A stretch of 64,000 bases of DNA from Streptomyces sp. DH37 (lineage in GTDB: Bacteria; Actinomycetota; Actinomycetes; Streptomycetales; Streptomycetaceae), in NCBI RefSeq assembly GCF_029813835.1, contig NZ_JARVKV010000003.1:62001-126000 (forward strand), in the 5' to 3' direction. A program made the translations under genes and the position numbers. The notes under the pieces were generated by a model. That model searched no databases. It was not told where the DNA came from and was given only the letters and a program-made list of their open reading frames with translations. This document shows, piece by piece, positions 35,095-43,748 of the stretch. Numbering within the stretch: the stretch's first letter is position 1; each line of letters starts with the position of its first letter.

Positions 35095-36570
35095 ATGATC
35101 ACATCCAGCGAAGAACCGGACGCCGGGCTGCTGCCCGGGACCCGTCGCGCACTCCTCCACAGGCTGGCCGTCGCCCAGGCCGAGGGGCGGGTGCCGTCGG
35201 CCGTCGGGGCCGTGGTGCGGGACGGGCGGACGGTGTGGACCGGGGCGCGGGGCGGCGACGCCGGGGGTGTGGACGGCGGGGACGGCGGGCCGGACGCGGC
35301 ACGGGCCGCGGAAACCCAGTACCGGATCGGGTCGATCACCAAGACCTTCGTCGCCGTGCTGGTGATGCGGCTGCGCGACGAGGGGCTGCTCGACCTCGCC
35401 GACCCGCTCGGCCGGCACCTCGGCGACGGCCTCGGCGCACCGGACGCACCGGACGCGCCGGACGCACCGGAGGCGGGCGCGATGACGGTCGCCCAGCTGC
35501 TGTCCCACTCCTCCGGTCTGGCCGCCGAACCGCGCGGCCCCTGGTGGGAGCGGACGCCCGGCGGCCTGCGCCCCGAGCCGGGGGACCTCTTCGGCGAGCG
35601 GCCCCTGCGGCACCCCGCCGGGCGGCGGCACCACTACTCCAACCTCGGCTACGCGCTCCTGGGCGCCCTCGTGGAGCGGCTGCGCGGCGCCCCCTGGTAC
35701 GACGTGCTGCGCGAGGAGGTGCTCGATCCGCTGGGCATGCGCCGTACGACGCCGCTGCCGTACGAGCCGTACGCGCGGGGGTGGGCCGTGCATCCGTGGG
35801 CGGACGCGGTGCAGCCCGAACCGCTCGCGGACACCGGGCGGATGGCGCCCGCCGGGCAGCTGTGGTCCACGGCCGCCGACCTGTGCCGCTTCGCGGCGTT
35901 CCTGGCGGCGGGCGACGACCGGGTGCTGGGCGGGGAGAGCCTGGCCGAGATGCGGGCCCCGGCGGTGGCGCCGGAGGCCGGGGCCTGGGACCAGTCCTAC
36001 GGGCTGGGGATGCAACTGGTGCGCTCCGGCGGCCGGCTGCTGGCCGGGCACACCGGCTCCATGCCGGGCTTCCTCGCCGCCGTGTGGACCGCGCCCGGGG
36101 AGCGGCTGGCGAGCGTGGCGCTGGTCAACGCGACCTCGGGCCTTCCGGTGGGCGGCCTGGCGGCCGACCTGCTGGGGATCGTCGCCGAGCGCGAGCCGTC
36201 CCTCCCCGAGCCGTGGCGGCCGCGTTCGCAGGCCGACCCGGAGCTGCTGGCGCTGACCGGCCCCTGGTACTGGGGTCCGGCGGCGTTCGCGCTGCGGCTG
36301 CGCGAGGGCCGGGCGCTGGAGCTGGTCCCGGTCGGCGGCGCGGGCCGGGCCTCCCGTTTCCGGCCGGAGCCGGACGGCACCTGGACGGGACTGGACGGCT
36401 ACTACGCGGGCGAGACGCTGCGGGCGGTGCGCGGGGCGGACGGTGCGGTGAGCCATCTCGACCTGGGCACGTTCGTCTTCACCCGCGCTCCGTACGACCC
36501 GGACGCACCCGTCCCGGGCGGTGTGGACCCGGAGGGCTGGCGCGCGGAGGGCCGGCGCGCGGACCGGTGA
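35095..36570 (+). CDS. Serine hydrolase, beta-lactamase/DD-peptidase family
   Basis: A 491-residue class C beta-lactamase-like hydrolase. The nucleophile motif SITK is at residues 80-83, the Tyr-x-Asn motif is YSN near residue 182, and the third motif reads HTG (HTGSMPG), the form seen in esterase-like and D-aminopeptidase-like members. A C-terminal domain of about 120 residues follows, resembling the lipocalin-like extension of such enzymes. No signal peptide is visible at MITSSEEPDAG, so the enzyme is probably cytoplasmic. It contains a short 9-bp repeat encoding APDAPDAPDAPEA near residue 120. It is not a classical resistance enzyme by any visible feature. Confidence 0.85.
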   Translation: MITSSEEPDAGLLPGTRRALLHRLAVAQAEGRVPSAVGAVVRDGRTVWTGARGGDAGGVDGGDGGPDAARAAETQYRIGSITKTFVAVLVMRLRDEGLLDLADPLGRHLGDGLGAPDAPDAPDAPEAGAMTVAQLLSHSSGLAAEPRGPWWERTPGGLRPEPGDLFGERPLRHPAGRRHHYSNLGYALLGALVERLRGAPWYDVLREEVLDPLGMRRTTPLPYEPYARGWAVHPWADAVQPEPLADTGRMAPAGQLWSTAADLCRFAAFLAAGDDRVLGGESLAEMRAPAVAPEAGAWDQSYGLGMQLVRSGGRLLAGHTGSMPGFLAAVWTAPGERLASVALVNATSGLPVGGLAADLLGIVAEREPSLPEPWRPRSQADPELLALTGPWYWGPAAFALRLREGRALELVPVGGAGRASRFRPEPDGTWTGLDGYYAGETLRAVRGADGAVSHLDLGTFVFTRAPYDPDAPVPGGVDPEGWRAEGRRADR

Positions 36571-36653
36571 CTGCGCGCCGGCCCTGACGCGCGCCGCCCC
36601 CGGCGGACGTGCGGGCGGTGCGGACGGTGCGGACGGTGTGGGCGGTGCCGGCG

Positions 36654-37598
36654 TCAGCCCAGCGCCACCGAGTACGGGGCGAAGCGGCGGTCGAGGTCGC
36701 CGGGGACGTCCGGCGCGCCGTGCACCATCACGGTGGTGGTGGAGTCGCCCTCCAGGCCGCGGGCCCGCAGCCAGTCCACCAGCCCACGGTGGTGGAGGTC
36801 GGCGTCGTAGCGCAGCGGGCCGTCGACGCGGGAGGCCAGTTCGGTGATCAGGGCCCGAGCGGTGGCCTCGTCCTCGGCGACGACCGGGCCGATCACGGCG
36901 GTCCCCTCGTTCGGCCAGACGGCGGCGAAGCCGGTGAGCCCCGTGCCGGGCGGTCGTCCGGGCTCGGCACGGGGCGCGGCGACGACGAAGTGGTCGGCGA
37001 AGGACGGCAGCCGGGCGATCAGGTGGGTGCGGTCGGCGCCGAACACCTCGGCGTCCAAGGCGAGTACGGCGGGCAGGTCGGCGGCGGTGGCGTCGCGCAC
37101 GGGGGCGGACGCGCCGGTGCCGGGTGCGGGGGCGAGGCGGCCGGTGAGCATCACGGTGGTGCCGACGGGCACGAAGCCGAGCCCCTCGTAGAGCGGCCGC
37201 CCGTAGGAGGTGGCGGTCAGGAACGCGACGGCGCCCCCGGACTCCTCCAGCGCGTGCCGCATCAGGCGGCGGCCCAGGCCCCGGCGGGCGTGGCGCGCGG
37301 CGACCAGCACCATGCCCACGGAGGCGCGGGGGCGCCGGTCCGGGGAGGTGCGCGGCGGTCCGTAGGAGGTGAGGACGTACGCGCCGATCAGACCGCCGTG
37401 GGGGTCGCCGTCGGGGGCGTCGACGCCGTAGCCCCGACCGGCGGTCAGCAGCAGCCGCCACTTGTGCTCCTCGCGCGTCCAGCCGCGGTCGGCGGCGAGG
37501 TCGAGGCAGGCGGGCAGGTCGGCGAGGGTGAGCCGGCGGACGGGCGGGGCGGAGACGGGCGGGGACGGAGGCGGGGGCGAGGGCCTGGAGGACGTCAC
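36654..37598 (-). CDS. Double-GNAT acetyltransferase
   Basis: A 314-residue protein with two GNAT domains. After a Pro-rich start, the first carries RHARRGLGRRLMRHALEESGG, a complete acetyl-CoA loop, followed by YEGLGF. The second, C-terminal domain (DATAADLPAVLALDAEVFGADRTHLI) is a degenerate Acetyltransf_18-like unit as in Bacillus YitH. It is convergent with the serine hydrolase and divergent from the flavohemoprotein. A striking palindrome lies about 100 bp upstream of its start. Confidence 0.85.
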   Translation of the reverse strand: MTSSRPSPPPPSPPVSAPPVRRLTLADLPACLDLAADRGWTREEHKWRLLLTAGRGYGVDAPDGDPHGGLIGAYVLTSYGPPRTSPDRRPRASVGMVLVAARHARRGLGRRLMRHALEESGGAVAFLTATSYGRPLYEGLGFVPVGTTVMLTGRLAPAPGTGASAPVRDATAADLPAVLALDAEVFGADRTHLIARLPSFADHFVVAAPRAEPGRPPGTGLTGFAAVWPNEGTAVIGPVVAEDEATARALITELASRVDGPLRYDADLHHRGLVDWLRARGLEGDSTTTVMVHGAPDVPGDLDRRFAPYSVALG

Positions 37599-37698
37599 GG
37601 GCGTCCAGCCTGGCCGACGGACGCCGCGGCGGCCACCGTTTTACGCTCCTCCCGGCCGTTCCGCGGTCCCCGGCCCGCGCGGGAACCGCGGACCGCGG

Positions 37699-37725
37699 GC
37701 ATACTCCGGAACGTTCCGGGTATGC
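37699..37725. promoter_or_regulatory. Near-perfect 27-bp palindrome upstream of the GNAT gene
   Basis: GCATAC, one unpaired T, the 14-bp palindrome CCGGAACGTTCCGG, then GTATGC: 20 of 20 arm pairs match, with a single extra base. It lies 101 bp before the GNAT start codon and 506 bp before the flavohemoprotein start. It probably binds a dimeric regulator, or the DNA could form a cruciform. Confidence 0.5.
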
Positions 37726-38033
37726 GCGTTCGCCGCTTTTCCGGGCGCGTCCGGCCGGAATCCGCAAGCGGGACGGAAAGGGAGCCGGACGTCCGGGGAA
37801 GTACGGACGGATCGCTCCCGGCGGTTTTCCCGCCGGCGGTGGGAAAAGTGAAGATCGCGTAGGGGAAGTGTGGGGGGCCCGGGGCGGCGGGCCGGGCCGA
37901 GGACCTTTCCCGTCGTGTCTTCCGCACCGGAGACGGGCGCCGTGGCACGGTGATGTCCCCTGGCCGGCAAGGTGGTTGGGGGGTCCACCGCATGCCGTGT
38001 GCGCAGGCGCGGACCCGGGCCCGGATGTCCGGA

Positions 38034-38064
38034 AATTCCGTGGAGTGGCGGAGGTCACGGAATT
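38034..38064. promoter_or_regulatory. Candidate operator before the flavohemoprotein gene
   Basis: AATTCCGTG (38034-38042) and CACGGAATT (38056-38064) form a perfect 9-bp inverted repeat with 13 bases between. It ends 22 bp upstream of a candidate -35 hexamer, a plausible position for an activator or repressor that senses NO or redox state. Confidence 0.45.
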
Positions 38065-38085
38065 CGGTGGAACCGCGGGCGGGGC

Positions 38086-38113
38086 TTGTGTATCGACCGT
38101 GCGCCGGTATGGT
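38086..38113 (+). promoter_or_regulatory. Candidate promoter of the flavohemoprotein gene
   Basis: TTGTGT (38086-38091), 16 bases, then TATGGT (38108-38113), which fits the streptomycete TAnnnT -10 pattern. The start codon lies 118 bp downstream. Confidence 0.4.
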
Positions 38114-38231
38114 CGAGTCCACACATCACCGCTCACGATATCCGCAGCCATGAAACGGGGGACTCCGCGCAGGTGGCTTCCGCTTTGTAAGTGACCGGAC
38201 CGATCGGAAGATGTACGAGGCGAGACAGACC

Positions 38232-39608
38232 ATGGCCACTACGTCGGCGGACAACGAGACCCCCCAGCGCGCGGCCGGCGGGCCCCCCACCGCCGGTGAC
38301 GGCGGCGGGGGCGGGGACTGGAGCTGGTTCGCCTCGAAGGCGGGGGAGGAGGGGACGGCGCCGCCGTCCCGGCCCGGGCCCGCCGCCGCGCGTACGGCCG
38401 CGGGGCCCCGGCCCGGACCCGCGCCCACCAGGCCCGGTCCGGTCCCGGAGTTCACCGCCAACCCCGGCTACGGGCGGTTCGACCCCTCCCGCGACGCGGC
38501 GCTGATACGCCGCACCCTGGAGGAGGTGGGGCCGATCTCCCAGGCGGTCACCTCGTACTTCTACGCCCTCCTCTTCACCCGGAACCCGGGCGTGCGCGAG
38601 CTGTTCCCCGCCGCCATGGACGCCCAGCGCGACCGGCTGTTCAGGGCGCTGCTCACCGCCGCCGGGCTCATCGACGAACCCCGTGTGCTGGCGGACTTCC
38701 TCTCCCACCTCGGCCGCGGCCACCGCAAGTACGGCACCAGGCCCGAGCACTACCCCGCCGTCGGCGAGTGCCTGATCGACGCGCTGGCCCGCTACGCCGT
38801 GCGCACCTGGGGCGAGGAGGCGGAGGCCGCCTGGGTGCGCGCCTACACGGCGATCTCCCAGATCATGATCGACGCCGCGGCCGAGGACGAGCGGAAGGCC
38901 CCGGCGCTGTGGCACGCCGAGGTGGTCTCGCACGAGATGCGCACCTCCGACATCGCTGTCATCACCGTGCGCCCCGACCAGCCCTACCCCTTCCTGGCCG
39001 GGCAGTACGCCAGCGTCGAGACGCCCTGGTGGCCCAAGGTGTGGCGGCACTACTCCCTGGCCTGCGCCCCGCGCTCCGACGGGCTGCTGGTCTTCCACGT
39101 CAAGGCCGTGCCCGCGGGCTGGGTCTCGGGCGCGCTCGTCCACCGGGCCCGCCCCGGCGACGTGCTGCGGCTGGGGAGCCCCGCCGGGTCGATGACGGTG
39201 GACCACTCCTCCGGCAACGGGCTGCTCTGCCTGGGCGGCAGCACGGGCATCGCGCCCATCAAGGCGCTGGTCGAGGACGTCGCCGGACACGGCCGCGCCC
39301 GCCCGGTGGAGGTGTTCTACGGCGCCCGCAGCGACCACGACCTGTACGACCTGGACACCCTGCGCGAGATGGAGCGGCGGCACGCGTGGCTGTCGGTCCG
39401 CCCGGTGGTCGAGGGGCCGTCGGACGGGATCGTCGGGCGGCTGCCGGACGCGGTGCGGCGCAGCGGGCCGTGGCACGCGTTCGACGGCTACCTGTCCGGC
39501 CCGCCCGGGATGATCCGCAGCGGTGTGGACGCGCTGGTGGTGGCGGGGATCCCCTCCGAGCGCATACGGCACGACTCCCTCGACGGGCTGCTCGCCCTGA
39601 GAGGCTGA
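38232..39608 (+). CDS. Flavohemoprotein (globin-reductase fusion)
   Basis: A 458-residue protein. A disordered Gly/Pro-rich N-terminus of about 75 residues precedes a globin domain with a candidate proximal histidine in GRGHRKYGTRPEHYPAVGE, aligned by eye with Hmp His85. The reductase module then has the FAD motif RHYS, the NAD(P)H loop GGSTGIAPIKAL and a C-terminal YLSGPPGM. The architecture fits nitric-oxide dioxygenases of the Hmp class. The long N-terminal extension is unusual compared with Hmp, which starts directly at the globin. An earlier ATG at 38211 is possible. It is followed 71 bp later by a flavin-nucleotide-binding gene in the same direction. Confidence 0.82.
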   Translation: MATTSADNETPQRAAGGPPTAGDGGGGGDWSWFASKAGEEGTAPPSRPGPAAARTAAGPRPGPAPTRPGPVPEFTANPGYGRFDPSRDAALIRRTLEEVGPISQAVTSYFYALLFTRNPGVRELFPAAMDAQRDRLFRALLTAAGLIDEPRVLADFLSHLGRGHRKYGTRPEHYPAVGECLIDALARYAVRTWGEEAEAAWVRAYTAISQIMIDAAAEDERKAPALWHAEVVSHEMRTSDIAVITVRPDQPYPFLAGQYASVETPWWPKVWRHYSLACAPRSDGLLVFHVKAVPAGWVSGALVHRARPGDVLRLGSPAGSMTVDHSSGNGLLCLGGSTGIAPIKALVEDVAGHGRARPVEVFYGARSDHDLYDLDTLREMERRHAWLSVRPVVEGPSDGIVGRLPDAVRRSGPWHAFDGYLSGPPGMIRSGVDALVVAGIPSERIRHDSLDGLLALRG

Positions 39609-39679
39609 GGGCGGCGGGCGGACGGGGCGGACGGGGCAGAAGAAGCGGACGCGACAGCGAGACAGGACGGAACCACCAC

Positions 39680-40690
39680 GTGAACCACGACGTGGACGCG
39701 ACGGAATCGGTCGACGCCACCATGACGCTCCGGACGGTCCGGGTGGCGCCCGGTCTGGACCTGGCGAACCCTGCGCACCCGGCGCACCCGGTCCGTCCGT
39801 CATGGGCGGTGGACGAGCCGGAGGCCGCGGCGCCGGACGGGCGGCACCGGCAGGCGACGGCGCTCGCCCCCGCCCCGGCCCCGGAACACGCCCCGGCCCC
39901 GGAGCCCGCCCCCGTACGGCCCGGCAGCGACGGTGAGCACGCGGTGCAGCGGCGCCTGGGCACGACCGACCGCGCCGACCGCTTCTACGACGAGCAGATG
40001 CTCGACCACCTCAACGAGCGGATGCGCGAGTTCGTCCGGCAGCAGGAGATGTTCTTCCTGGCCACCGCCGACCGGCACGGCGAGTGCGACAACTCCTTCC
40101 GCGCCGGACCGCCCGGCTTCCTGCACGTGATCGACGAGCGCACCCTGGCCTACCCCGAGTACCGGGGCAACGGCGTGCACGCCAGCCTCGGCAACATCCA
40201 GGAGAACCCGCACCTGGGCATCCTGCTGATCGACTTCTTCCGGGCCCGGATCGGCCTGCACGTCAACGGCCGGGCCGAGGTCGTCGAGGACGCCGAGATG
40301 CGGTCGGCCCACCCCGGCCTGCCGACCGACACCGTGCCCGGGCGCCGGGCGCTGGTGTGGGTGCGGGTGACGGTGGAGGAGGCGTACATCCACTGCGCCA
40401 AGCACATCCCGCACCTGCAGCGGGCGCCCAAGGGGACCCCGCGCGACTGGGGGACGGACGACCAGCGGCGCAAGGGCGGCGACTTCTTCGGCGTGGCGGG
40501 CGGCGCGCGCGAACGCGGGCCCGCCGTACGGCCGCCGCGCGAGCACGCCCCCGCGGGCGGGCCCGGCGGACCGGTGCCGCCCTCCGACGACCCGGCGGCC
40601 TGGCGCGCCCACGCCGAGCGGCTGCTGGCCAGGGCCCGCGACCGCCGCGCGGAGGCCGAACCGACCCCGTTCCGGGGCTGGTTCGGCTGA
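39680..40690 (+). CDS. Pyridoxamine-phosphate-oxidase-like flavoprotein
   Basis: A 336-residue protein. An Ala/Pro-rich lead of about 95 residues precedes a split-barrel FMN-binding domain of the PPOX type (FVRQQEMFFLATADRHGECDNSFRAGPPGFLHVIDERTLAYPEYRGNG, then NPHLGILLIDFF). The protein ends with an Arg/Pro-rich tail. It probably reduces or oxidises a small molecule with FMN or F420; no substrate is deducible. The GTG at 39680 is used; an ATG at 39722 would shorten the lead. Co-direction with the flavohemoprotein suggests a joint role in redox or NO handling. Confidence 0.78.
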   Translation: MNHDVDATESVDATMTLRTVRVAPGLDLANPAHPAHPVRPSWAVDEPEAAAPDGRHRQATALAPAPAPEHAPAPEPAPVRPGSDGEHAVQRRLGTTDRADRFYDEQMLDHLNERMREFVRQQEMFFLATADRHGECDNSFRAGPPGFLHVIDERTLAYPEYRGNGVHASLGNIQENPHLGILLIDFFRARIGLHVNGRAEVVEDAEMRSAHPGLPTDTVPGRRALVWVRVTVEEAYIHCAKHIPHLQRAPKGTPRDWGTDDQRRKGGDFFGVAGGARERGPAVRPPREHAPAGGPGGPVPPSDDPAAWRAHAERLLARARDRRAEAEPTPFRGWFG

Positions 40691-40716
40691 GCCGCCGCCC
40701 CGGGTACGGCCGGGGT

Positions 40717-40749
40717 CCGTCACGCGGTTGCCCGCGAAGGCGGTGACGG
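40717..40749. terminator. Possible terminator between PPOX and Nudix genes
   Basis: CCGTCAC (40717-40723) pairs with GTGACGG (40743-40749) around a 19-base loop in the 153-bp gap between convergent genes. It is weak evidence. Confidence 0.35.
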
Positions 40750-40843
40750 CGGCGGCAGTGTTGGTGTCGGCGGCAGTGCCGGCGCCGGTGCCGGTGGGCG
40801 GCCGGGCGGACCCGGTCCGCGGGACACCGCCCGGGGCCGTCGC

Positions 40844-41377
40844 CTAGCCCAGCTCCGGCGCCAGCAGGGCCCGTACGCCCTCGATGTTGGCGTCGAGGTA
40901 GGCGCGCAGCGAGGGCGGCACCACCTCCACCGAGGCGATGCCCGCGCGGGTGAAGGGGATGCGGACGGCCTCGTACTCCCCGCGCGGCTCCTCCACCTCC
41001 GGGCCGTGGCGGCGCGAGAGGTCCATCGAGGCCAGCCGGCAGACGAAGAAGAACTGCACCTTCACGGCGTCCTCCGCCGCGTCCGCCGCCCCCGGCGCGA
41101 CGGCCGCCGTGCCGCCTTCCGCGTCCTCCGCCGGGTCGTAGGGGACGGTGTCGACGAAGGCCGGGACCACGTCGGTCACCTTCGCCCCCAACTCCTCGTC
41201 CAGCTCGCGGTGGAGGGCGTCGACGACGGTGGCGTCCCCCGGCTCGACGCCGCCGCCCGGGGTGATCCAGTACGGCTCGCGGCCGGGCTTGGTCCGCTTG
41301 ATCAGGATCATCTCGTCGTCATCGAGGAGGATGGCCCGGGCGGTGCGCTTGACCACGGGGCGCGCGTCGGCGGTCAT
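40844..41377 (-). CDS. Nudix hydrolase
   Basis: A 177-residue Nudix protein. The catalytic box is a variant: GGVEPGD then eight residues then RELDEELGA, with Asp instead of the first Glu and one extra residue relative to G-x5-E-x7-REUxEExGU. The rest of the box, including the metal-binding Glu pair, is intact. The start at 41377 (MTADARPVVKRTARAILL) fits the fold; the frame is open to 41560 but that part is low quality. The substrate is a nucleoside diphosphate derivative of unknown type. It stands alone, convergent with the PPOX gene. Confidence 0.83.
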   Translation of the reverse strand: MTADARPVVKRTARAILLDDDEMILIKRTKPGREPYWITPGGGVEPGDATVVDALHRELDEELGAKVTDVVPAFVDTVPYDPAEDAEGGTAAVAPGAADAAEDAVKVQFFFVCRLASMDLSRRHGPEVEEPRGEYEAVRIPFTRAGIASVEVVPPSLRAYLDANIEGVRALLAPELG

Positions 41378-41545
41378 GGGGAAGGTCTGGCCCGCGCCCG
41401 GCCCCGCGAAACCTTCCGCGGCCGCGCGCGGAGCCCCGGACGGACGGGTTCCGACCCGGTGACTGGACAATGACGCTCGGTCAACTAGCCTTGTCCGTGC
41501 GCATTCGGCGCGCATCCACACGTGCGTTCCACGCGCGTCGCACGG

Positions 41546-41582
41546 GGCGGCTTGAGGCACGAGGGGGGAGTCTCAAGCCGCC
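41546..41582 (-). terminator. Terminator downstream of the gamma-lyase gene
   Basis: A perfect 11-bp stem GGCGGCTTGAG (41546-41556) with 41572-41582 and a 15-base loop. It lies about 50 bp beyond the stop of the three-gene minus-strand operon. Confidence 0.6.
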
Positions 41583-41634
41583 TCGCGCCCCTGCGCCCCG
41601 CATCCTTCCCCGGACTTCCCCAGGTTTCCCCGGG

Positions 41635-42789
41635 TCAGCCGCGCCCGGCGCTGTCCAGCGCCGCCCGTACGTCGGCGACCAGGTCGGCCGCGTCCTCCAC
41701 GCCCACCGACATCCTCACGAAGCCCTCCGGCACCGCGTCCCCGCCCCACCGGCCGCGCCGCTCGGCCGTGGAGCGCACCCCGCCGAAGCTCGTCGCGTCG
41801 TCCACCAGCCGCAGCGCGGCCAGGAAGCGCTCGGCGAACGCCTTGTCCGGCAGGGTGAAGGAGACCACGCAGCCGAAGCGCCGCATCTGCCGCGCCGCCA
41901 CCGCGTGCGCCGGGTCGTCCGCCAGTCCCGGGTGCCGTACGCCGCTCACCTCCGGCCGCTCGCGCAGCGCCTCGGCGACGGCGAGCGCGTTGGCCGCCTG
42001 CCGGTCGGTGCGCAGCTCCAGGGTGGCCAGCGAGCGGTGCGCCAGCCACGCCTCCACCGGCCCCGGGATCGCCCCGACCGTCTTGCGCCACAGCCGCACC
42101 GACGCCGCCAGCTCCTCGTCCCGGCACGTCACGTAGCCCAGCAGCACGTCGCCGTGGCCGGTCAGCGCCTTGGTGCCGCTGGCCACCGCGTAGTCGGCGC
42201 CCAGCTCCAGCGGGCGCTGGCCCAGCGGGGTGGCCAGGGTGTTGTCCACGGCGACCAGCGCGCCGCGCTCGTGGGCGGCGTCGGCCAGGCGGCGGATGTC
42301 GCACACGTCCAGGCCCGGGTTGGAGGGGGACTCGATCCACAGCAGCGCCGCGCCGTCCAGCGCCTCCAGCTGGGCGTCGCCGCCGGTGGGGGCGGTACGG
42401 ACCTCCACCCCGTAGCCCTCCAGGCGCTCGCGCATCGGGATCAGCAGGTTGTAGCCGTCCGACGGCAGCACGACCACGTCGCCGGGCTTCGTGCGCGACA
42501 GCAGCACCGCGGAGATCGCCCCCATGCCGGAGGCGAAGACGGTCGTCCGCGCCGTACCGTCGCCGGGGGCCTCCAGCTCGCTGATGGCGCGCTCCAGGCC
42601 CGTCCAGGTGGGGTTGCCGTCGCGGCCGTAGGTGTAGGGGGCGTCGGCCGGGTCGCCGGGCAGGTGGAAGTGCGCGGCCAGCACCGGGCCCGGCAGCGGC
42701 GGCGCGTACGGCTCCTCCTCCGGGAGCCCCGCCCGTACCACCCGCGTTCCCTCGCCCCGCCTGCCCCGCTCGTCCCTGCCGCCCGTCAT
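41635..42789 (-). CDS. Cystathionine gamma-lyase-like PLP enzyme
   Basis: A 384-residue member of the Cys/Met-metabolism PLP family. The PLP-lysine segment reads ASGTKALTGHGDVLLG, in place of the commoner SATKYxxGH, and the substrate Arg region LVDDATSFGGVRSTAE is present. Such enzymes split cystathionine or related thioethers. The ATG at 42789 overlaps the stop of the upstream ketosamine-kinase gene in an ATGA, so it is the third gene of a translationally coupled operon with that kinase and an LMW phosphatase. Direct catalysis on glycation products is only a speculation from this context. Confidence 0.85.
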   Translation of the reverse strand: MTGGRDERGRRGEGTRVVRAGLPEEEPYAPPLPGPVLAAHFHLPGDPADAPYTYGRDGNPTWTGLERAISELEAPGDGTARTTVFASGMGAISAVLLSRTKPGDVVVLPSDGYNLLIPMRERLEGYGVEVRTAPTGGDAQLEALDGAALLWIESPSNPGLDVCDIRRLADAAHERGALVAVDNTLATPLGQRPLELGADYAVASGTKALTGHGDVLLGYVTCRDEELAASVRLWRKTVGAIPGPVEAWLAHRSLATLELRTDRQAANALAVAEALRERPEVSGVRHPGLADDPAHAVAARQMRRFGCVVSFTLPDKAFAERFLAALRLVDDATSFGGVRSTAERRGRWGGDAVPEGFVRMSVGVEDAADLVADVRAALDSAGRG

Positions 42790-43748
42790 GCCCGCTCCTC
42801 GTCCCTCTCCCCCACCTGCCCGGTCGTCGCCTCCGAGCGTACGTGCGCCGCTAAGCCGAGCGCCGCCCGGGCCGCCGCACCGCAGCGGGCGCCGTAGCCG
42901 GGGCCGAAGAGGACGGCGTGCACCAGCAGGTGCTGGAGCTGGTGCAGCGGCACCCGGGCGCTCCGGCCGGGCAGGGGCCGCACCTCCTCGTACGCCGCCA
43001 GCAGCCGCCGGAGGTGCGGGCAGCCGAACAGCTCCAGCACCGCCAGGTCCGTCTCGGGGTGGCCGCCCTGCGCGGCCGGGTCGATCAGCCGGGCACGGCC
43101 GTCCGCGGACCAGTGGACGTTGCCCGACCACAGGTCGCCGTGGACGACGGCGGGCGGCTGCGGGGGACCGGCCACCTCCCCGCCGTCCGCGGCCAGCAGC
43201 TCGCACAGCCGCTCCACGTCCCGGGCGTCCCCCTCCCCGATCCCCCCGCCGTCCACGGCCCGCCGCAGCAGGGGCAGCAGCCGCCACTCGGCGTGGAAGG
43301 CGGGCCAGTCCCCGGCCCCCGAGGGCGGCTCGGGCGGCGAGGGCAGGGGCACCGGACCCAGGTGGACGGGGCGCCGGGGGTCCGGGCCGCCCCAGACGGG
43401 CGCCGGCGCGGAGTGCAGGGCGGCCAGCTCGCGTCCCAGCCGTTCGGCCTGCGCGGCGCTCGCCGCGCCCGGCTCCACCCACTCCAGCACCAGCACGTCC
43501 GCCTCGGCGGCGAGGACGTCCGGCACGGCCACCGCCCCGGTGGAGCGCAGCAGTTCCAGACCGGCGGCCTCGGCGGCGAAGAAGCCCTCGGGGGCGGGAT
43601 CGAGGGTCTTGGCGAAGACGGTCCGGCCGTCCGCCAGCGCGATCCGGTACGCGTCGCAGACGTCGCCCCCGCTCACGGGCCGCGCCTCCCCGACCGCGGA
43701 GCCGGTCAGGGCGGCCACGCGGCCGGCCACGGACCTCCCGTCCGTCAC
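42786..43748 (-). CDS. Fructosamine/ketosamine-3-kinase family protein
   Basis: A 320-residue aminoglycoside-phosphotransferase-like kinase of the FN3K family. The ATP-binding start reads GGDVCDAYRIALADGRTVFAKT, and the catalytic loop is HGDLWSGNVHW with the metal-binding Asp later in RLIDPAAQGGH. Family members phosphorylate sugar adducts (ketosamines) on lysines so that they fall off, repairing glycated proteins; many bacterial forms prefer ribulosamines. The GTG start at 43748 overlaps the phosphatase stop, and its own stop overlaps the gamma-lyase start. Confidence 0.88.
   Translation of the reverse strand: MTDGRSVAGRVAALTGSAVGEARPVSGGDVCDAYRIALADGRTVFAKTLDPAPEGFFAAEAAGLELLRSTGAVAVPDVLAAEADVLVLEWVEPGAASAAQAERLGRELAALHSAPAPVWGGPDPRRPVHLGPVPLPSPPEPPSGAGDWPAFHAEWRLLPLLRRAVDGGGIGEGDARDVERLCELLAADGGEVAGPPQPPAVVHGDLWSGNVHWSADGRARLIDPAAQGGHPETDLAVLELFGCPHLRRLLAAYEEVRPLPGRSARVPLHQLQHLLVHAVLFGPGYGARCGAAARAALGLAAHVRSEATTGQVGERDEERA

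Larger units (their letters stand above)
37599..38231. other. Long divergent spacer between GNAT and flavohemoprotein genes
   Basis: This 633-bp region has no credible gene. It holds a near-perfect palindrome at 37699-37725, an AATTCCGTG inverted repeat at 38034-38064 and a candidate promoter at 38086-38113 for the flavohemoprotein. Confidence 0.55.

Noticed and set aside
35095..36570. A beta-lactamase resistance gene
   Set aside because: It has SxxK and YxN but HTG in place of KTG, no signal peptide and esterase-like extensions, so a general serine hydrolase is the safer call.
37740..38030. A small gene in the GNAT-flavohemoprotein spacer
   Set aside because: The candidate frames are short, overlap several frames at once and show no ribosome site or domain.
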